A DNA stretch of 64,000 bases from Salipiger abyssi (GTDB lineage Bacteria; Pseudomonadota; Alphaproteobacteria; Rhodobacterales; Rhodobacteraceae), in assembly GCF_017311415.1 (NCBI RefSeq), contig NZ_JAEKIS010000005.1, forward strand, positions 1-64,000, read 5' to 3'. Positions 1 through 10,081 of the stretch are shown here, in pieces. The notes below the pieces were generated by a model. It was not told where the DNA came from. It searched no databases and saw nothing but the letters and a program-made list of their open reading frames with translations. Both the position numbers and the translations under genes were made by a program. Each line of letters opens with the position of its first letter. The stretch's first letter is position 1.

Positions 1-19
1 CCCCCGTGAAGAGAACCGC

Positions 20-76
20 GCCGCCGCCGCCAGCCTTCGGTCGGGCTACGCCCTCCCTACGGCTGGCGGCGGCGGC
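20..76. repeat. Inverted repeat at the left edge of the window
   Basis: A 16-bp GC-only arm at 20-35 is repeated as its exact reverse complement at 61-76, separated by 25 bases. It would form a strong hairpin. No gene can be supported in 1-199: the short open frames there overlap each other on both strands and show no recognisable protein. The stretch 77-199 holds nothing I can identify. Confidence 0.6.
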
Positions 77-199
77 CAACTTGCCTGACGGTGCCGGTCA
101 AGATGGTTGTCGCCCACCACGGGGGGATGCAACGGGGGCGCGCAGGAACGAAGTACTGGAGCGTGCCCCCTTGCCAAGATGTGAGTGGTACTACCACCC

Positions 200-1252
200 G
201 GCTTTGTTGCGCAAAGAGGCTGAAGGCCGCACTTCCCCTTTCCCGGACGCACTTATCCCATGGGCTCCGTGACAGGTATTCCGAGCGCGGTGCAGCCGTT
301 CAGCACGGCGGCGCGGACTTGGAGTTCTGCGACCTGGCGATCGAAGTCGCGTACCATGAGGCTCTGCCCCAGTAGTAGCTTCACGCAGTGCATCTTCGTC
401 TCGACGCGGCTTCTGCGGTGGTATCCGCTCCATCGTCGCCAGATGGCGCGGCTGAGGTATTTCGCGGCGCGGAGCGCCTCGTTCCGGGCGATCGCACCCG
501 CAGTCGAAGGCTTCCACGGCTTGGCATTTTTGCGGGGCGGGATGACGCCATGGGCGCCACGGTCTGCGACCGCGTTGTGGAACTTGCGCGTATCATATGC
601 TCCGTCCGCGGTGACTGACGCGATTTCCTCATCTGCCGGGATCTGATCCAGCAGCTCGAGCAGCATCGGCGCATCGCCGACCCTGCTACCGGTGATCTCT
701 ATGGCCCGGATTTCCAGCGTCTGTTCATCGACACCGATATGGATCTTGCGCCACAGGCGGCGCTTCGTGCCCGCATGCTTGCGGGCGTTCCACTCGCCTT
801 CGCCCTCTGCCTTTATGCCTGTGCTGTGGATGAGCAGGTTCAGTGGTCCCTTCGAGCCACGGCAGGGAATGTTCACGGCCATGGTCTTCTGGCGCCTGCT
901 GAGCGTGCTCAAATCCGGCACGCTCCAGTCGATAGCGACCAGACGCAAGAGGCTCTCGACGAAGCCAGTCTTCTGCCTGAGCGCCATGCCAAACAGAACC
1001 TTCATCGTCAGGCAGGTCTGAATCGCGGCGTCGCTATACCGCGGCTGACGGCCTTGCTTGCCCGTGGCGGGCGGCACCCAGACCATGTCCGGGTCGAACC
1101 AGATCGTCAGGGAACCACGCTGCTTCAGCGCTTCGTTGTAGGCCGGCCGGTTCTTGGTCTTGTAGCTCGGCGGGATAGGTCTGCTCATGCAGACCGGTTA
1201 CCACACTGGATTCACGAGATGAATCCCGCATCCACCTTTGCGCGACACCCCC
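200..1252 (-). mobile_element. IS5-family insertion sequence, about 1.05 kb
   Basis: The element carries one transposase gene. Its left end reads GGCTTTGTTGCGCAAAG (200-216), the typical terminal sequence of the IS5 group. The reverse complement of 1236-1252 matches it at 13 of 17 positions, including GCGCAAAG, so these are probably the imperfect terminal inverted repeats. The total length of about 1053 bp fits the family. I could not identify a convincing short target duplication next to the proposed ends, so the exact boundaries could be off by a few bases. The element lies 42 bp from the 3' end of the tRNA-Arg gene. Confidence 0.75.
253..1188 (-). CDS. IS5-family transposase
   Basis: This 311-residue DDE transposase catalyses movement of the surrounding insertion sequence. 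The N-terminal part contains the DUF772-like region (near residues 50-90, with RYSDAAIQTCLTMKVLFGM). The catalytic core follows, with KIHIGVDE, VTADGAYDTRKFH and a C-terminal RSRVETKMHCVKLLLGQSL segment holding the final glutamate. Full length and uninterrupted, so probably still functional. It ends about 50 bp inside the proposed left terminus and starts about 60 bp inside the right one, as expected for this family. Confidence 0.9.
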   Translation of the reverse strand: MSRPIPPSYKTKNRPAYNEALKQRGSLTIWFDPDMVWVPPATGKQGRQPRYSDAAIQTCLTMKVLFGMALRQKTGFVESLLRLVAIDWSVPDLSTLSRRQKTMAVNIPCRGSKGPLNLLIHSTGIKAEGEGEWNARKHAGTKRRLWRKIHIGVDEQTLEIRAIEITGSRVGDAPMLLELLDQIPADEEIASVTADGAYDTRKFHNAVADRGAHGVIPPRKNAKPWKPSTAGAIARNEALRAAKYLSRAIWRRWSGYHRRSRVETKMHCVKLLLGQSLMVRDFDRQVAELQVRAAVLNGCTALGIPVTEPMG

Positions 1253-1294
1253 CCTTCAAGGTGTTGGAGGACTTTTCAACGGCGAAATGTGAAA

Positions 1295-1371
1295 TGGCGC
1301 ACCCATCAGGATTCGAACCTGAGGCCTTCGCCTTCGGAGGGCGACGCTCTATCCAGCTGAGCTATGGGTGC
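1295..1371 (-). tRNA. tRNA-Arg (anticodon CCG)
   Basis: A complete cloverleaf can be folded on the minus strand. The acceptor stem pairs GCACCCA with TGGGTGC, the D-arm is GCTC/GAGC, and the anticodon stem TCGCC/GGCGA encloses the loop CTCCGAA, so the anticodon is CCG. The T-arm is TCAGG-TTCGAAT-CCTGA. The 3' CCA is encoded (1295-1297). Read by the ribosome as arginine (CGG codons). An insertion sequence lies just beyond its 3' end, and a second, truncated tRNA-Arg copy lies upstream. Confidence 0.95.
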
Positions 1372-1516
1372 GCAGCAGAACCGTCAGGCCCTGACTGCTT
1401 ACGCAGTGCTTACGCGACTTCTCCAGCCTTTAAATCGAAAAACGATCTGCTCGGCAAGAGCTTGGTATCACGTATCTTTCTTAGTCCTCTTCATCACGGC
1501 ATCCCCTTGACATCAG

Positions 1517-1557
<41 letters not shown>

Positions 1558-1629
1558 CTGCGCGGCGGTGATAGTGCAAAGAAACCGCGCCCGCAATCGG
1601 AATTCTCGCTTGCGGGCGCTTTCGCAAAC

Positions 1630-2643
1630 CTACTCGGGGCGCGTCGCAACGGCCAGCATGGTCATCTCGGGAATCATCGGCTCCACATTCACATCGGTGA
1701 ACCCAAGCGCCGTCAATTCCGAGGCCAAACCCTCGGCATCGACCGAACGCGCCTCCGGGGTAAAAGCGGTATGCTGGAGCTGCCAGAGCGCGGCAAGCGC
1801 CGGTCCGCTGCGGTCGGCATGGACCATGAAATCGTGGATCAGCAGCTTGCCGCCGGGCGCAAGACAGTCGAAGGCGCGCTTCATCAGCCCTTCATGGGTA
1901 TCGCCCGGCACGCCCGAGAATAGGTAGGACATCAGGATCACATCCTGCCCGCCCGGCCATTCGGTCTCCAGCGCATTGCCGTCGATATAGGAGATCCGGT
2001 CGGAAAGCTCCGCCTTCTCGACATAGCTGCGCCCCAGCGCCGCGACATTGGGGAAATCGACAATGGTGGCCGAAAGCTCGGGGAAGGCGCGGCAGAAGGT
2101 GATCGCATAGGCCCCCGTGCCGCCGCCCACGTCGAGCAGCTTTTTCGCGCCCGAGAGATCCACCCGCCGGGTCATCTGACGCGCCGGCCCGTGCGAGCCG
2201 GCATGCTGGCTTTCGGAATAGAGCCGCGCCTCCTCCGGATCGGAGAACCATTGCTCGTAAGACGCGGTGGCATCCTCGTCGAGATCGCCCGAAACGGCGG
2301 CGCCCAGCTGGCCCATGAGCCCGTACATCTGTTTGCCGACCTGAAGCCGGATATAGTCGCCGAAATCGTATTTCGCGCCCTTGACCAGAAACGCCTCCGC
2401 CGCCGGGGAATTGGCAAAGCGCCCCTCCGCCACCTCGACCAGCCCGAGCCCCGCCAGCGCGGTCAGCAGCGTTTCGGCCCTGTCACGGTGCAGGTCGCTT
2501 TTGGCGCCGATCTCCTCCGCGGTTTTCGGCCCGCCCGAGAGCTCGGTGAAGACCCCGTGATCGAGCGCCGTGAACAGCGCCTGCGATCCCATGAATCCAA
2601 AGGCAATTTGCGAGATTTCGTCGGCTTCCGTCAGCGGCCCCAT
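1630..2643 (-). CDS. SAM-dependent methyltransferase, candidate DsyB (DMSP synthesis)
   Basis: A 337-residue class I SAM methyltransferase of the acetylserotonin/plant O-methyltransferase type. An N-terminal winged-helix dimerisation domain (residues about 10-90, GFMGSQALFTALDHGVF) precedes the Rossmann catalytic domain. The SAM-binding motif is LLDVGGGTGAYAI (about 169-181), with a later acidic motif in IVDFPNV. Length and architecture fit DsyB, the 2-hydroxy-4-(methylthio)butyrate S-methyltransferase reported from Labrenzia and several roseobacters including Pelagibaca. I cannot prove the substrate from sequence alone; an ordinary O-methyltransferase is the alternative. The ATG has a GGAG ribosome binding site 7 nt upstream. 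It follows the suf operon in the same direction, after a hairpin, and lies next to the tRNA scar. Confidence 0.6.
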   Translation of the reverse strand: MGPLTEADEISQIAFGFMGSQALFTALDHGVFTELSGGPKTAEEIGAKSDLHRDRAETLLTALAGLGLVEVAEGRFANSPAAEAFLVKGAKYDFGDYIRLQVGKQMYGLMGQLGAAVSGDLDEDATASYEQWFSDPEEARLYSESQHAGSHGPARQMTRRVDLSGAKKLLDVGGGTGAYAITFCRAFPELSATIVDFPNVAALGRSYVEKAELSDRISYIDGNALETEWPGGQDVILMSYLFSGVPGDTHEGLMKRAFDCLAPGGKLLIHDFMVHADRSGPALAALWQLQHTAFTPEARSVDAEGLASELTALGFTDVNVEPMIPEMTMLAVATRPE

Positions 2644-2713
2644 ACATCTTCTCCATGTGGTGAATGTTGTGCGGGAGGCTAACAGGCGCGAGTCGAGAGT
2701 CCAGCCAGCAGAC

Positions 2714-2741
2714 GGAAACCGACACGGAAATGTCGGTTTCC
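2714..2741 (-). terminator. Hairpin after sufS, likely end of the suf operon
   Basis: An 11-bp perfect stem (2714-2724 with 2731-2741) and a 6-nt loop lie in the 104-bp gap between the sufS stop codon and the methyltransferase start. There is no long T run, so termination is an inference; the hairpin may only reduce read-through. Confidence 0.5.
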
Positions 2742-2747
2742 GGCAGA

Positions 2748-3967
<1,220 letters not shown>

Positions 3968-3968
<1 letters not shown>

Positions 3969-4549
3969 CAGATGGACATCCCGTTCGGTGTGACCCCGAG
4001 AAGGGTAAAGACAAAGCTCAGCGCAAACACAAGGGCGACAGAGCCGAGGACCAGCAGCATCAGCGCCTTGCCCAGACTGTCGAACCCGTGCGCGATATCG
4101 AGAAAGTTGATCATGATCCAGATCCCGGCGATCAGCGCCGCGATCACGAGAAGCGAGGCCAGCGCGCCGGAAACCGCCGCCGCCAGCGCCACGGCGATCT
4201 GCCCCAGCGCCCGCAGCGCCTGAAGCCAGATCAGCAGCAGCGCAATATCCTCCGCCCTGCCCTGCCCGCCCAGGATCCGGCCCAGCCAGGTCATGAACAG
4301 GATCGAGACCGTGAGCATCGCCGCCAGCAACAGCGCGATCACCCCCGGCGAGATCAGAAACGGCAGCGCCGCGCCCGGCAGGCCGCTCGCCTGGATGAGC
4401 CCGACGACCAGCGCGTTCAGCACCACGACCAGCGCCAGCGCGGTCAGCAGCGCCTCATGGCCGAGCCGCAGCGAGAGCAACAGCTTCGCCACGTCGCGCG
4501 GCGCCACCAGCGTCTGCCAGGCGAGCCGGAGAAACCCCGCCGCCGTCAT
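3968..4549 (-). CDS. Yip1-family membrane protein, suf operon
   Basis: A 193-residue hydrophobic protein with about five predicted membrane segments, of the YIP1 family (it begins MTAAGFLRLAWQTLVAPRDVAKLLL). The start at 4549 is chosen because its ATG overlaps the stop of the preceding gene (ATGA), implying translational coupling; a longer upstream start would add 16 unlikely residues. It sits between a second Yip1-like gene and sufS. The function in bacteria is unknown. Its place in the operon suggests a link with the cytoplasmic membrane during Fe-S assembly or a housekeeping passenger role, but that is inference. Confidence 0.8.
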
Positions 4550-5034
4550 GCCGCCGGCGCCTTCTGCGCGGCACGCATGCCGCTCAGCCAGAACCACAGG
4601 AAGACCGCGAACCAGATCAGCCCGACAAGCGTGAGCTGCGGCCCGGCGCCCATGAACCCGGCCACCAGCCCGTTCAGCAGCACCAGCGGCGAGGCCGCCA
4701 GCAGCGCCCAGAACAGCGCCAGCCGCGCACCATAGCCGCTGCCCTTGCCGCCAAAGAGCTTGGCGACGATCTGCGCGACAAAGGCGAGCAGGTAGAACAG
4801 CAGCGGCGCGATCACCAGCCAGGCCAGCAGCGCGCCGCCCAGCAGCGGGTTCAGCTCGATCTCCTGCATATGCGCCTGACGCGCCAGCGCCGGCATCTGC
4901 GCGACGAAGAACAACGCGCAGGCCGCCATGACCAGCACCAGCGCCCGGTCCTCGCGCGGACCCTGCGAGAGCAGACGCGCGACGACCGCGCCCGGCCCCC
5001 GATAGGTGGCCAGGATCTCGCGCGAGAGCGACAT
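4546..5034 (-). CDS. Yip1-family membrane protein, suf operon
   Basis: A 162-residue integral membrane protein with four to five hydrophobic segments (for example residues about 30-50, 70-100, 110-130, 135-155). It begins MSLSREILATYRGPGAVVARLL, a start shared with Yip1-type proteins found in roseobacter suf operons. Its start overlaps the sufD stop (TGATG) and its end overlaps the next Yip1 gene (ATGA), so all three are translationally coupled. The biochemical role is unknown. Confidence 0.8.
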   Translation of the reverse strand: MSLSREILATYRGPGAVVARLLSQGPREDRALVLVMAACALFFVAQMPALARQAHMQEIELNPLLGGALLAWLVIAPLLFYLLAFVAQIVAKLFGGKGSGYGARLALFWALLAASPLVLLNGLVAGFMGAGPQLTLVGLIWFAVFLWFWLSGMRAAQKAPAA

Positions 5035-6311
5035 CAGCCGCGCCGCCGGGCCAGCCAGCCCTCGACGCGGGCGACGATCTCGTCCTGAAGGCGCTCGTCC
5101 TCGATCTCCTGCACCGCCTCGGCGATGAAGGCGATGGTCAGCAGGTCTTCGGCGGCACCGCGCGGCAGGCCACGGGCACGCAGATAAAAGAGCCCTTCCT
5201 CGTCGATCGCGCCCGAGGTGGAGCCGTGGGAACAGGCGACATCGTCGGCATAGATCTCAAGCTCGGGCTTGGCGAGGAACTGGCTGTCGCCGTCCAGCAG
5301 CAGCGATTGCGAGATCTGGTAACCGTCGGTCTGCTGGGCGCCGGGCTTGACCAGGATCTTGCCCTGGAACACGCCGGTCGCGCCGTTGCGCAGCACCTTC
5401 TTGAACACCTGCCGGCTTTCGCAATTCACCGCGTCATGGGTGATGAACACCGTGTCGTCATGGTGGAAATCGCCATCGCCCATGCAGGCCCCGGCGACAT
5501 GCGCCACCGCGTCGTCGCCGGTCAACTCGACCACGCATTCATTGCGGGTCATCACGCCGTTGGCGGTGAGCGTGAAGGTCTTGAAGGTGCTCTCGGTGCC
5601 GAGCCGCGCAAAGATATGCGTGGCGGCCTGGCGCTCGTGATCGCGGCCCTGGGCGCGGACATGGTGGAACCCGCCCCGGTCGGCCACATCGACCTCCATC
5701 ACCTTGTTGAACCGCGCCGCTGCCGGGCCGTTCTCCAGAATGGTGACATCAGCGCCCTCCTCGACCTTCACCACATGGTGCAGCGTCGCGTCGGAGGTCT
5801 CGGAACGGTGGTAATAGACCAGGCTGATCGGCTTCTCGACCTTGCCGGTCACCCGCATCAGCAGCCCGTCGCTGGCAAAGGCGGTGTTGAGCGCCGCCAG
5901 CGGCCGCTCCACCGGGCTCTGCCCCGCCTCTTCGAGCTTGCCATAGAGATCCTGCGCCCAGTGGATATCGGCGCCGTCGGAGAGACGGGCGAATTCCACG
6001 CCCTCAAGCTCCAGCGCATCCGAGGCCTCCGGGTCGAAGACACCGTCGACAAAGACGATCTTGAGCCGGTCGACATTGCCGAAAAACGGCCCCTCATCGG
6101 CATCGAACACCGCCGCCGGCGCCGGTTCGGGCGCGTTGAGGCTGTGCGGACGGGTGAATTTCCAGTATTCGTCACGCGCACCGGGCAGCCCCATGGCACG
6201 CAGCCGCGCCAGCGCGGCCTTGCGCGCCGGCACCGACCAGCCCGTCTCGGGCATGCTCAGCGTGGCGAGCCGCGCCTCGGTGGCGTCGATCTTGGGTTGC
6301 GGAAGTGCCAT
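5034..6311 (-). CDS. sufD: SufD, Fe-S cluster scaffold subunit
   Basis: This 425-residue protein is the SufD partner of the SufBC2D scaffold, on which Fe-S clusters are built in the cytoplasm. The C-terminal half carries the right-handed beta-helix of the SufB/SufD family, with the conserved stretch near residues 355-375 (EIYADDVACSHGSTSGAIDEE), where the histidine and serine lie at the SufB-SufD interface. The start overlaps the sufC stop (TAATG), indicating coupling. Length is normal. Confidence 0.95.
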   Translation of the reverse strand: MALPQPKIDATEARLATLSMPETGWSVPARKAALARLRAMGLPGARDEYWKFTRPHSLNAPEPAPAAVFDADEGPFFGNVDRLKIVFVDGVFDPEASDALELEGVEFARLSDGADIHWAQDLYGKLEEAGQSPVERPLAALNTAFASDGLLMRVTGKVEKPISLVYYHRSETSDATLHHVVKVEEGADVTILENGPAAARFNKVMEVDVADRGGFHHVRAQGRDHERQAATHIFARLGTESTFKTFTLTANGVMTRNECVVELTGDDAVAHVAGACMGDGDFHHDDTVFITHDAVNCESRQVFKKVLRNGATGVFQGKILVKPGAQQTDGYQISQSLLLDGDSQFLAKPELEIYADDVACSHGSTSGAIDEEGLFYLRARGLPRGAAEDLLTIAFIAEAVQEIEDERLQDEIVARVEGWLARRRG

Positions 6312-7066
6312 TACGCCTGCTCCTCGATCAGATGCGCGTAGCCCTCGTTTTCGACTTCGAGCGCCAGCTCGGGGCCGCCGGTCTTGATGATGCGGCCATT
6401 CGACATGATGTGCACCACGTCCGGTTTGATGTGGTCGAGCAGGCGCTGGTAGTGGGTGATCACCAGAAAGCCCCGGCCCTCCGAGCGCAGCGCGTTCACG
6501 CCGTCGGCCACCAGCCGCATGGCATCGACGTCGAGACCCGAGTCGGTCTCGTCAAGGATGCACATCTTGGGCTCCAGCATCGCCATCTGAAGGATCTCGT
6601 TGCGCTTCTTCTCACCGCCGGAAAAGCCGACATTGACCGGGCGCTTCAGCATCTCGGCATCGATCTGGAGGCTTTTCGCCTTTTCGCGCACCAGCTTGAG
6701 GAACTCGGTGGAGGACATCTCCTCCTCGCCGCGCGCCTTGCGCTGGGAGTTCACCGCGGTACGCAGGAAGGTCATGTTGCCGACGCCGGGGATCTCCACC
6801 GGGTACTGGAAGGCCAGGAACAGGCCGGCGGCGGCACGTTCCTCGGGGTCCATTTCGAGCAGGTCCTTGCCGTCGAGCGTCGCTTCGCCGCCGGTCACCT
6901 CATAGCCGTCCTTGCCCGAGAGCACATAGGACAGCGTCGATTTGCCCGAGCCGTTCGGGCCCATGATCGCATGCACCTTGCCCGCCTCGACGGTCAGGTC
7001 CACACCTTTGAGGATCTGCTTGTCCTCTTCTTCAAGTTTCACTTGCAGGTTCTTGATTTCCAGCAT
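6311..7066 (-). CDS. sufC: SufC, ABC-type ATPase of the Suf scaffold
   Basis: A 251-residue ATPase that powers conformational change in SufBC2D. The Walker A motif is GPNGSGKST (about residues 35-43), the signature is the family-specific FSGGEKKRNEI, and Walker B is CILDETDSGLDVDAM. The internal ENYH-like region is replaced by EEMSSTEFL. Only 23 bp separate it from the preceding gene. Full length, with no missing catalytic residue. Confidence 0.97.
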   Translation of the reverse strand: MLEIKNLQVKLEEEDKQILKGVDLTVEAGKVHAIMGPNGSGKSTLSYVLSGKDGYEVTGGEATLDGKDLLEMDPEERAAAGLFLAFQYPVEIPGVGNMTFLRTAVNSQRKARGEEEMSSTEFLKLVREKAKSLQIDAEMLKRPVNVGFSGGEKKRNEILQMAMLEPKMCILDETDSGLDVDAMRLVADGVNALRSEGRGFLVITHYQRLLDHIKPDVVHIMSNGRIIKTGGPELALEVENEGYAHLIEEQA

Positions 7067-7089
7067 CTTTTTCTCTCCTCACGGGCCGC

Positions 7090-7692
7090 TCAGGGCCGCA
7101 TGGTCAATTGCATGATCCGCAGCAGCCGATGCGCCGGCACGGGCTGCGGGGCGATGTCGAACCGGGCCATGCGCCCGGTCAGTTGCGGGGTGCCGAGGAA
7201 TTCCTCGACCTTGTGATATTGCCTGCGCTGCTCGTAATCGTCGAAGAGCAGCACCAGCGGCTTTTCGGTCAGAAAGGCGGTGGCCAGCGCACAGCCCTCG
7301 CGGAACCGCCCGTCGACCAGCACCAGATCGGGCTGGCGGAACTCGGGCAGGCCCCAGACCTCCAGCGGATAGCGCGGCCAGCGCCGCCACTCGCCCTCGT
7401 CGACCGGCCGGCCCCATTCCTTGGTGGGGCCGATATCCGACCAGATCACATCCACCTCTGTGCCCGCGACCGGCGGGTTCTCGTCGAACCAGCGGCGCAT
7501 CATCTGCGCCCAGTCGCGGTCGCTTTCGACGGAAAACACCGTCTTTCCGGGCTGTTCGGCGGCATGGACCGTCGAGCCGCCCGAACCGTATTCGAGGATG
7601 ACCTCGGCACGCCCGTAGAGATCGCGCAAAAGCGCGGCCTCGGCCTCGGGCATGGTCAGCTCGGGGCGCGTTATGGGCGCCGCCTCGGTCAC
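7090..7692 (-). CDS. Uncharacterised protein with a methyltransferase-like fold, suf operon
   Basis: A 200-residue protein with an N-terminal glycine-rich motif [15 protein letters not shown] (about 32-46) that resembles motif I of class I SAM-dependent methyltransferases, followed by an acidic VFSVESD and [13 protein letters not shown]. No cofactor binding is proven. It starts with GTG overlapping the stop of the upstream ybjQ-like gene (GTGA). Placement within the suf operon between ybjQ-like and sufC is typical of roseobacters, but a role in Fe-S assembly is not established. Confidence 0.75.
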   Translation of the reverse strand: MTEAAPITRPELTMPEAEAALLRDLYGRAEVILEYGSGGSTVHAAEQPGKTVFSVESDRDWAQMMRRWFDENPPVAGTEVDVIWSDIGPTKEWGRPVDEGEWRRWPRYPLEVWGLPEFRQPDLVLVDGRFREGCALATAFLTEKPLVLLFDDYEQRRQYHKVEEFLGTPQLTGRMARFDIAPQPVPAHRLLRIMQLTMRP

Positions 7693-8003
7693 GCGATCAC
7701 CACCGCCGTTCCGGAGGCGGAAACCATCAGCATCGAGTTGCCGACCACCTCGTAATCGAGATCGACGCCGACCACCGCATTGGCACCGAGCGCCACCGCC
7801 CGCTGCTCAAGCTCGCGCAGCGCAGTCTCGCGGCCTTCCTGAAGCTTGCTCTCATAGGCCCCCGAACGACCGCCGATGATATCGGTGACCTGCGCAAAAA
7901 GATCGCGCACCACATTGGCGCCCATGATCGCCTCGCCCACCACGATGCCCTTGTAGGCGGTGATGGAATGGCCCTCGATCGTATTGGTCGTGGTGACGAT
8001 CAT
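7689..8003 (-). CDS. YbjQ/UPF0145 family protein
   Basis: A 104-residue protein of the YbjQ (UPF0145) family: [24 protein letters not shown] at the N-terminus and a [16 protein letters not shown] segment near residue 80. These small proteins assemble into pentamers; their function is unknown, although they are sometimes labelled heavy-metal-binding. The start at 8003 is preferred over one 8 codons upstream because alignment with the family begins there. It couples to the next suf operon gene through a 4-bp overlap. Confidence 0.85.
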   Translation of the reverse strand: MIVTTTNTIEGHSITAYKGIVVGEAIMGANVVRDLFAQVTDIIGGRSGAYESKLQEGRETALRELEQRAVALGANAVVGVDLDYEVVGNSMLMVSASGTAVVIA

Positions 8004-8040
8004 GCTTTTCTCCCAGGGGTTTGCCACGCGTTCCTCAGGT

Positions 8041-8235
8041 TCAGCTGGTGAAATATTTCATCGCCATCATGACGATCATGGCGAGCCCCGCCGCAGCGCT
8101 TGCGGTGACGAATACCGAGCCGGCAAGAAGCCCGTCGGTTTTGCCTTTGCGCTTGCGCATGCCGAGCCCGATGAGCACGCCGATAAACACACCGACGCCG
8201 GTGCCGAGCGATTGCAGTGCCAGCTGCTGGATCAT
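8041..8235 (-). CDS. Small membrane protein, suf operon
   Basis: A 64-residue protein with two hydrophobic segments (about 10-30 and 42-62) separated by a basic turn (RKRKGK), so both termini are probably on the same side of the membrane. The start MIQQLAL at 8235 is used because a longer frame would run into a dispersed palindromic repeat. No family recognised. It lies between sufB and the ybjQ-like gene and is probably co-transcribed with them. Confidence 0.65.
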   Translation of the reverse strand: MIQQLALQSLGTGVGVFIGVLIGLGMRKRKGKTDGLLAGSVFVTASAAAGLAMIVMMAMKYFTS

Positions 8236-8247
8236 AGCGTTTCCCCG

Positions 8248-8273
8248 CGTAGGGTGGGCAATCCTGCCCACCG
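8248..8273. repeat. Dispersed palindromic repeat, copy 1
   Basis: One of five copies of a REP-like element that begins CGTAGGGTGGGCAAT and folds through GTGGGCA/TGCCCAC. This copy lies in the sufB-small membrane gene gap. Other copies: 33199-33224, 53399-53424 (inverted), 53475-53499, 62691-62715. Confidence 0.8.
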
Positions 8274-8280
8274 CCGCCCG

Positions 8281-9837
8281 TCAGCCCACAGAGCCTTCGA
8301 GCGAGATCGCAACCAGCTGCTGCGCTTCCATGGCGAATTCCATCGGCAGCGCCTGAAGCACTTCCTTGGCAAAGCCGTTGACGATCAGCGCCACGGCCTC
8401 CTCCTCGCCCATACCGCGCTGGCGGCAGTAGAAGAGCTGCTCGTCATCCACCTTGGAGGTCGTCGCCTCGTGCTCGCAGCGCGAGGAATTGTTCTTCACC
8501 TCGATATAGGGCACCGTATGCGCGCCGCATTTGTCCCCGATCAGAAGGCTGTCGCACTGGGTGTAGTTGCGCGAGTTCTTGGCCTTCGGGTGCATCGAGA
8601 CGAGCCCGCGATAGGTGTTCTGCGCCACCCCCGCCGAGATCCCCTTGGAGACGATCCGCGACTTGGTGTTCTTGCCCAGATGGGTCATCTTGGTGCCGGT
8701 ATCGGCCTGCTGGTGGTTGTTGGCGATGGCGATGGAATAGAACTCGCCCTGGCTGTCGTCGCCGCGCAGCAGGCAGGACGGGTATTTCCACGTCACCGCC
8801 GAGCCGGTCTCGACCTGCGTCCACATCACCTTGGCCCGGTCGCCGCGGCAATCGGCGCGCTTGGTGACGAAGTTGTAGATGCCGCCCTTGCCGTTCTCGT
8901 CGCCCGGGAACCAGTTCTGCACGGTGGAATATTTCACCTCCGCATCTTCCTCGATGACGATCTCGACCACGGCGGCATGCAGCTGCGCGGTGTCGCGCTG
9001 CGGCGCGGTGCAGCCTTCGAGATAGCTGACATAGCTGCCCTTGTCGGCGATGATCAGCGTGCGCTCGAACTGGCCGGTATTTTCGGCGTTGATGCGGAAA
9101 TAGGTCGACAGCTCCATCGGGCAGCGCACACCCGGCGGCACGTAGACAAAGGATCCGTCGGAGAACACCGCAGAGTTCAGCGTGGCATAGAAATTGTCCG
9201 AGACCGGCACGACGGAGCCGAGATATTTCTTCACCAGATCAGGATATTCGCGGATCGCCTCGGAGATCGAGCAGAAGATGACGCCGGCCTCCTTCAGCTC
9301 CTTCTGGAAGGTGGTGCCGACGGAGACGCTGTCGAATACCGCGTCGACGGCGACCTTGCGGTCGGAGCCCGCGGTTTCGGAGAGCGATTTGACCGCATCG
9401 GCGGGAGCGGCCTCCTCGGCGCCCTCGACGCCGGCGAGGATCATCTGCTCCTTCAGCGGGATGCCCAGCTTTTCGTAGGTGGCCAGCAGCTTGGGATCGA
9501 CATCGTCGAGCGATTTCGGCTTTTCCGCCATGCTCGTGGGCCGGGCGTAGTAATACTGTTCCTGAAAGTCGATCTCGGGATAGGTGACCATCGCCCAGGT
9601 GGGCTCTTTCATGTTGGTCCAGCGCTCATAGGCCTTGAGCCGCCATTCGGTCATCCACTCCGGCTCACCGTTCTTTTCCGAGATCAGGCGCACGATGTCG
9701 GGATTGATGCCCTTGGGGGCATATTCCATCTCGATATCCGTGTCCCAGCCGTACTTATACGTCGAGACGGCCTCGACCGCATCCACGGTTTCCTTCTCCA
9801 CCCCTTCCTTGACGGTCACGTTGTCGAAGGCTGCCAT
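8281..9837 (-). CDS. sufB: SufB, Fe-S cluster scaffold subunit
   Basis: A 518-residue scaffold protein of the SufBC2D complex. Recognisable features are the N-terminal [17 protein letters not shown], the central beta-helix, [19 protein letters not shown], and the C-terminal [23 protein letters not shown] region, which contains the conserved cysteine and glutamate implicated in sulfur transfer and cluster building. The start at 9837 has an AGGAGAG ribosome binding site; an in-frame extension to 10134 only encodes the translated 28-bp repeats and is rejected. Confidence 0.97.
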   Translation of the reverse strand: MAAFDNVTVKEGVEKETVDAVEAVSTYKYGWDTDIEMEYAPKGINPDIVRLISEKNGEPEWMTEWRLKAYERWTNMKEPTWAMVTYPEIDFQEQYYYARPTSMAEKPKSLDDVDPKLLATYEKLGIPLKEQMILAGVEGAEEAAPADAVKSLSETAGSDRKVAVDAVFDSVSVGTTFQKELKEAGVIFCSISEAIREYPDLVKKYLGSVVPVSDNFYATLNSAVFSDGSFVYVPPGVRCPMELSTYFRINAENTGQFERTLIIADKGSYVSYLEGCTAPQRDTAQLHAAVVEIVIEEDAEVKYSTVQNWFPGDENGKGGIYNFVTKRADCRGDRAKVMWTQVETGSAVTWKYPSCLLRGDDSQGEFYSIAIANNHQQADTGTKMTHLGKNTKSRIVSKGISAGVAQNTYRGLVSMHPKAKNSRNYTQCDSLLIGDKCGAHTVPYIEVKNNSSRCEHEATTSKVDDEQLFYCRQRGMGEEEAVALIVNGFAKEVLQALPMEFAMEAQQLVAISLEGSVG

Positions 9838-9855
9838 GTGCTCTCTCCTGTCATC

Positions 9856-9987
9856 GCACCGGAGGTGCGTCTCATTGCATAGCGCACCGGAGGTGCGTCT
9901 CATATCCATCGGCACCGAAGGTGCGTCTCGTATCACAACACACCGGAGGTGCGTCTCATGCGTTCCGGCACCCGGGGTGCCTGCTGT
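9856..9987. repeat. Tandem repeat of 28-bp period with palindromic core, upstream of sufB
   Basis: Copies start at 9856, 9884, 9912, 9940 and, degenerate, 9968. Each carries the imperfect palindrome GCACCGGAGGTGC followed by GTCTCAT and about 8 variable bases. The first four cores differ by only one or two bases. The array fills most of the 244-bp gap between the iscS-like gene and sufB. It could form serial small hairpins in the mRNA or be a run of protein binding sites; no function can be assigned from sequence. Confidence 0.85.
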
Positions 9988-10081
9988 TTCGCGGGCGGCG
10001 CCGGTGCCTCCGCCCCGTCTCAAGCTGCATCTGCGATACAGCTTATCCGGCAAACCGGCGCCGGCGGCGCCTCTTATCCTG

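Noticed and set aside
1-272. Short open frames at the left edge on both strands
   Set aside because: They overlap each other, are very rich in Arg and Pro, and show no family; they reflect GC-rich non-coding sequence and the IS end.
5226-6341. Long plus-strand open frame opposite sufD
   Set aside because: Antisense shadow created by high GC third positions; rich in His, Arg and Leu with no recognisable domain. The same applies to the long frames at 14529-16160, 17548-19641, 19124-22801, 42357-44663 and 51405-52958.
9856-9987. 28-bp repeats as a CRISPR array
   Set aside because: 28 bp is the whole period including variable bases, so there is no room for spacers.
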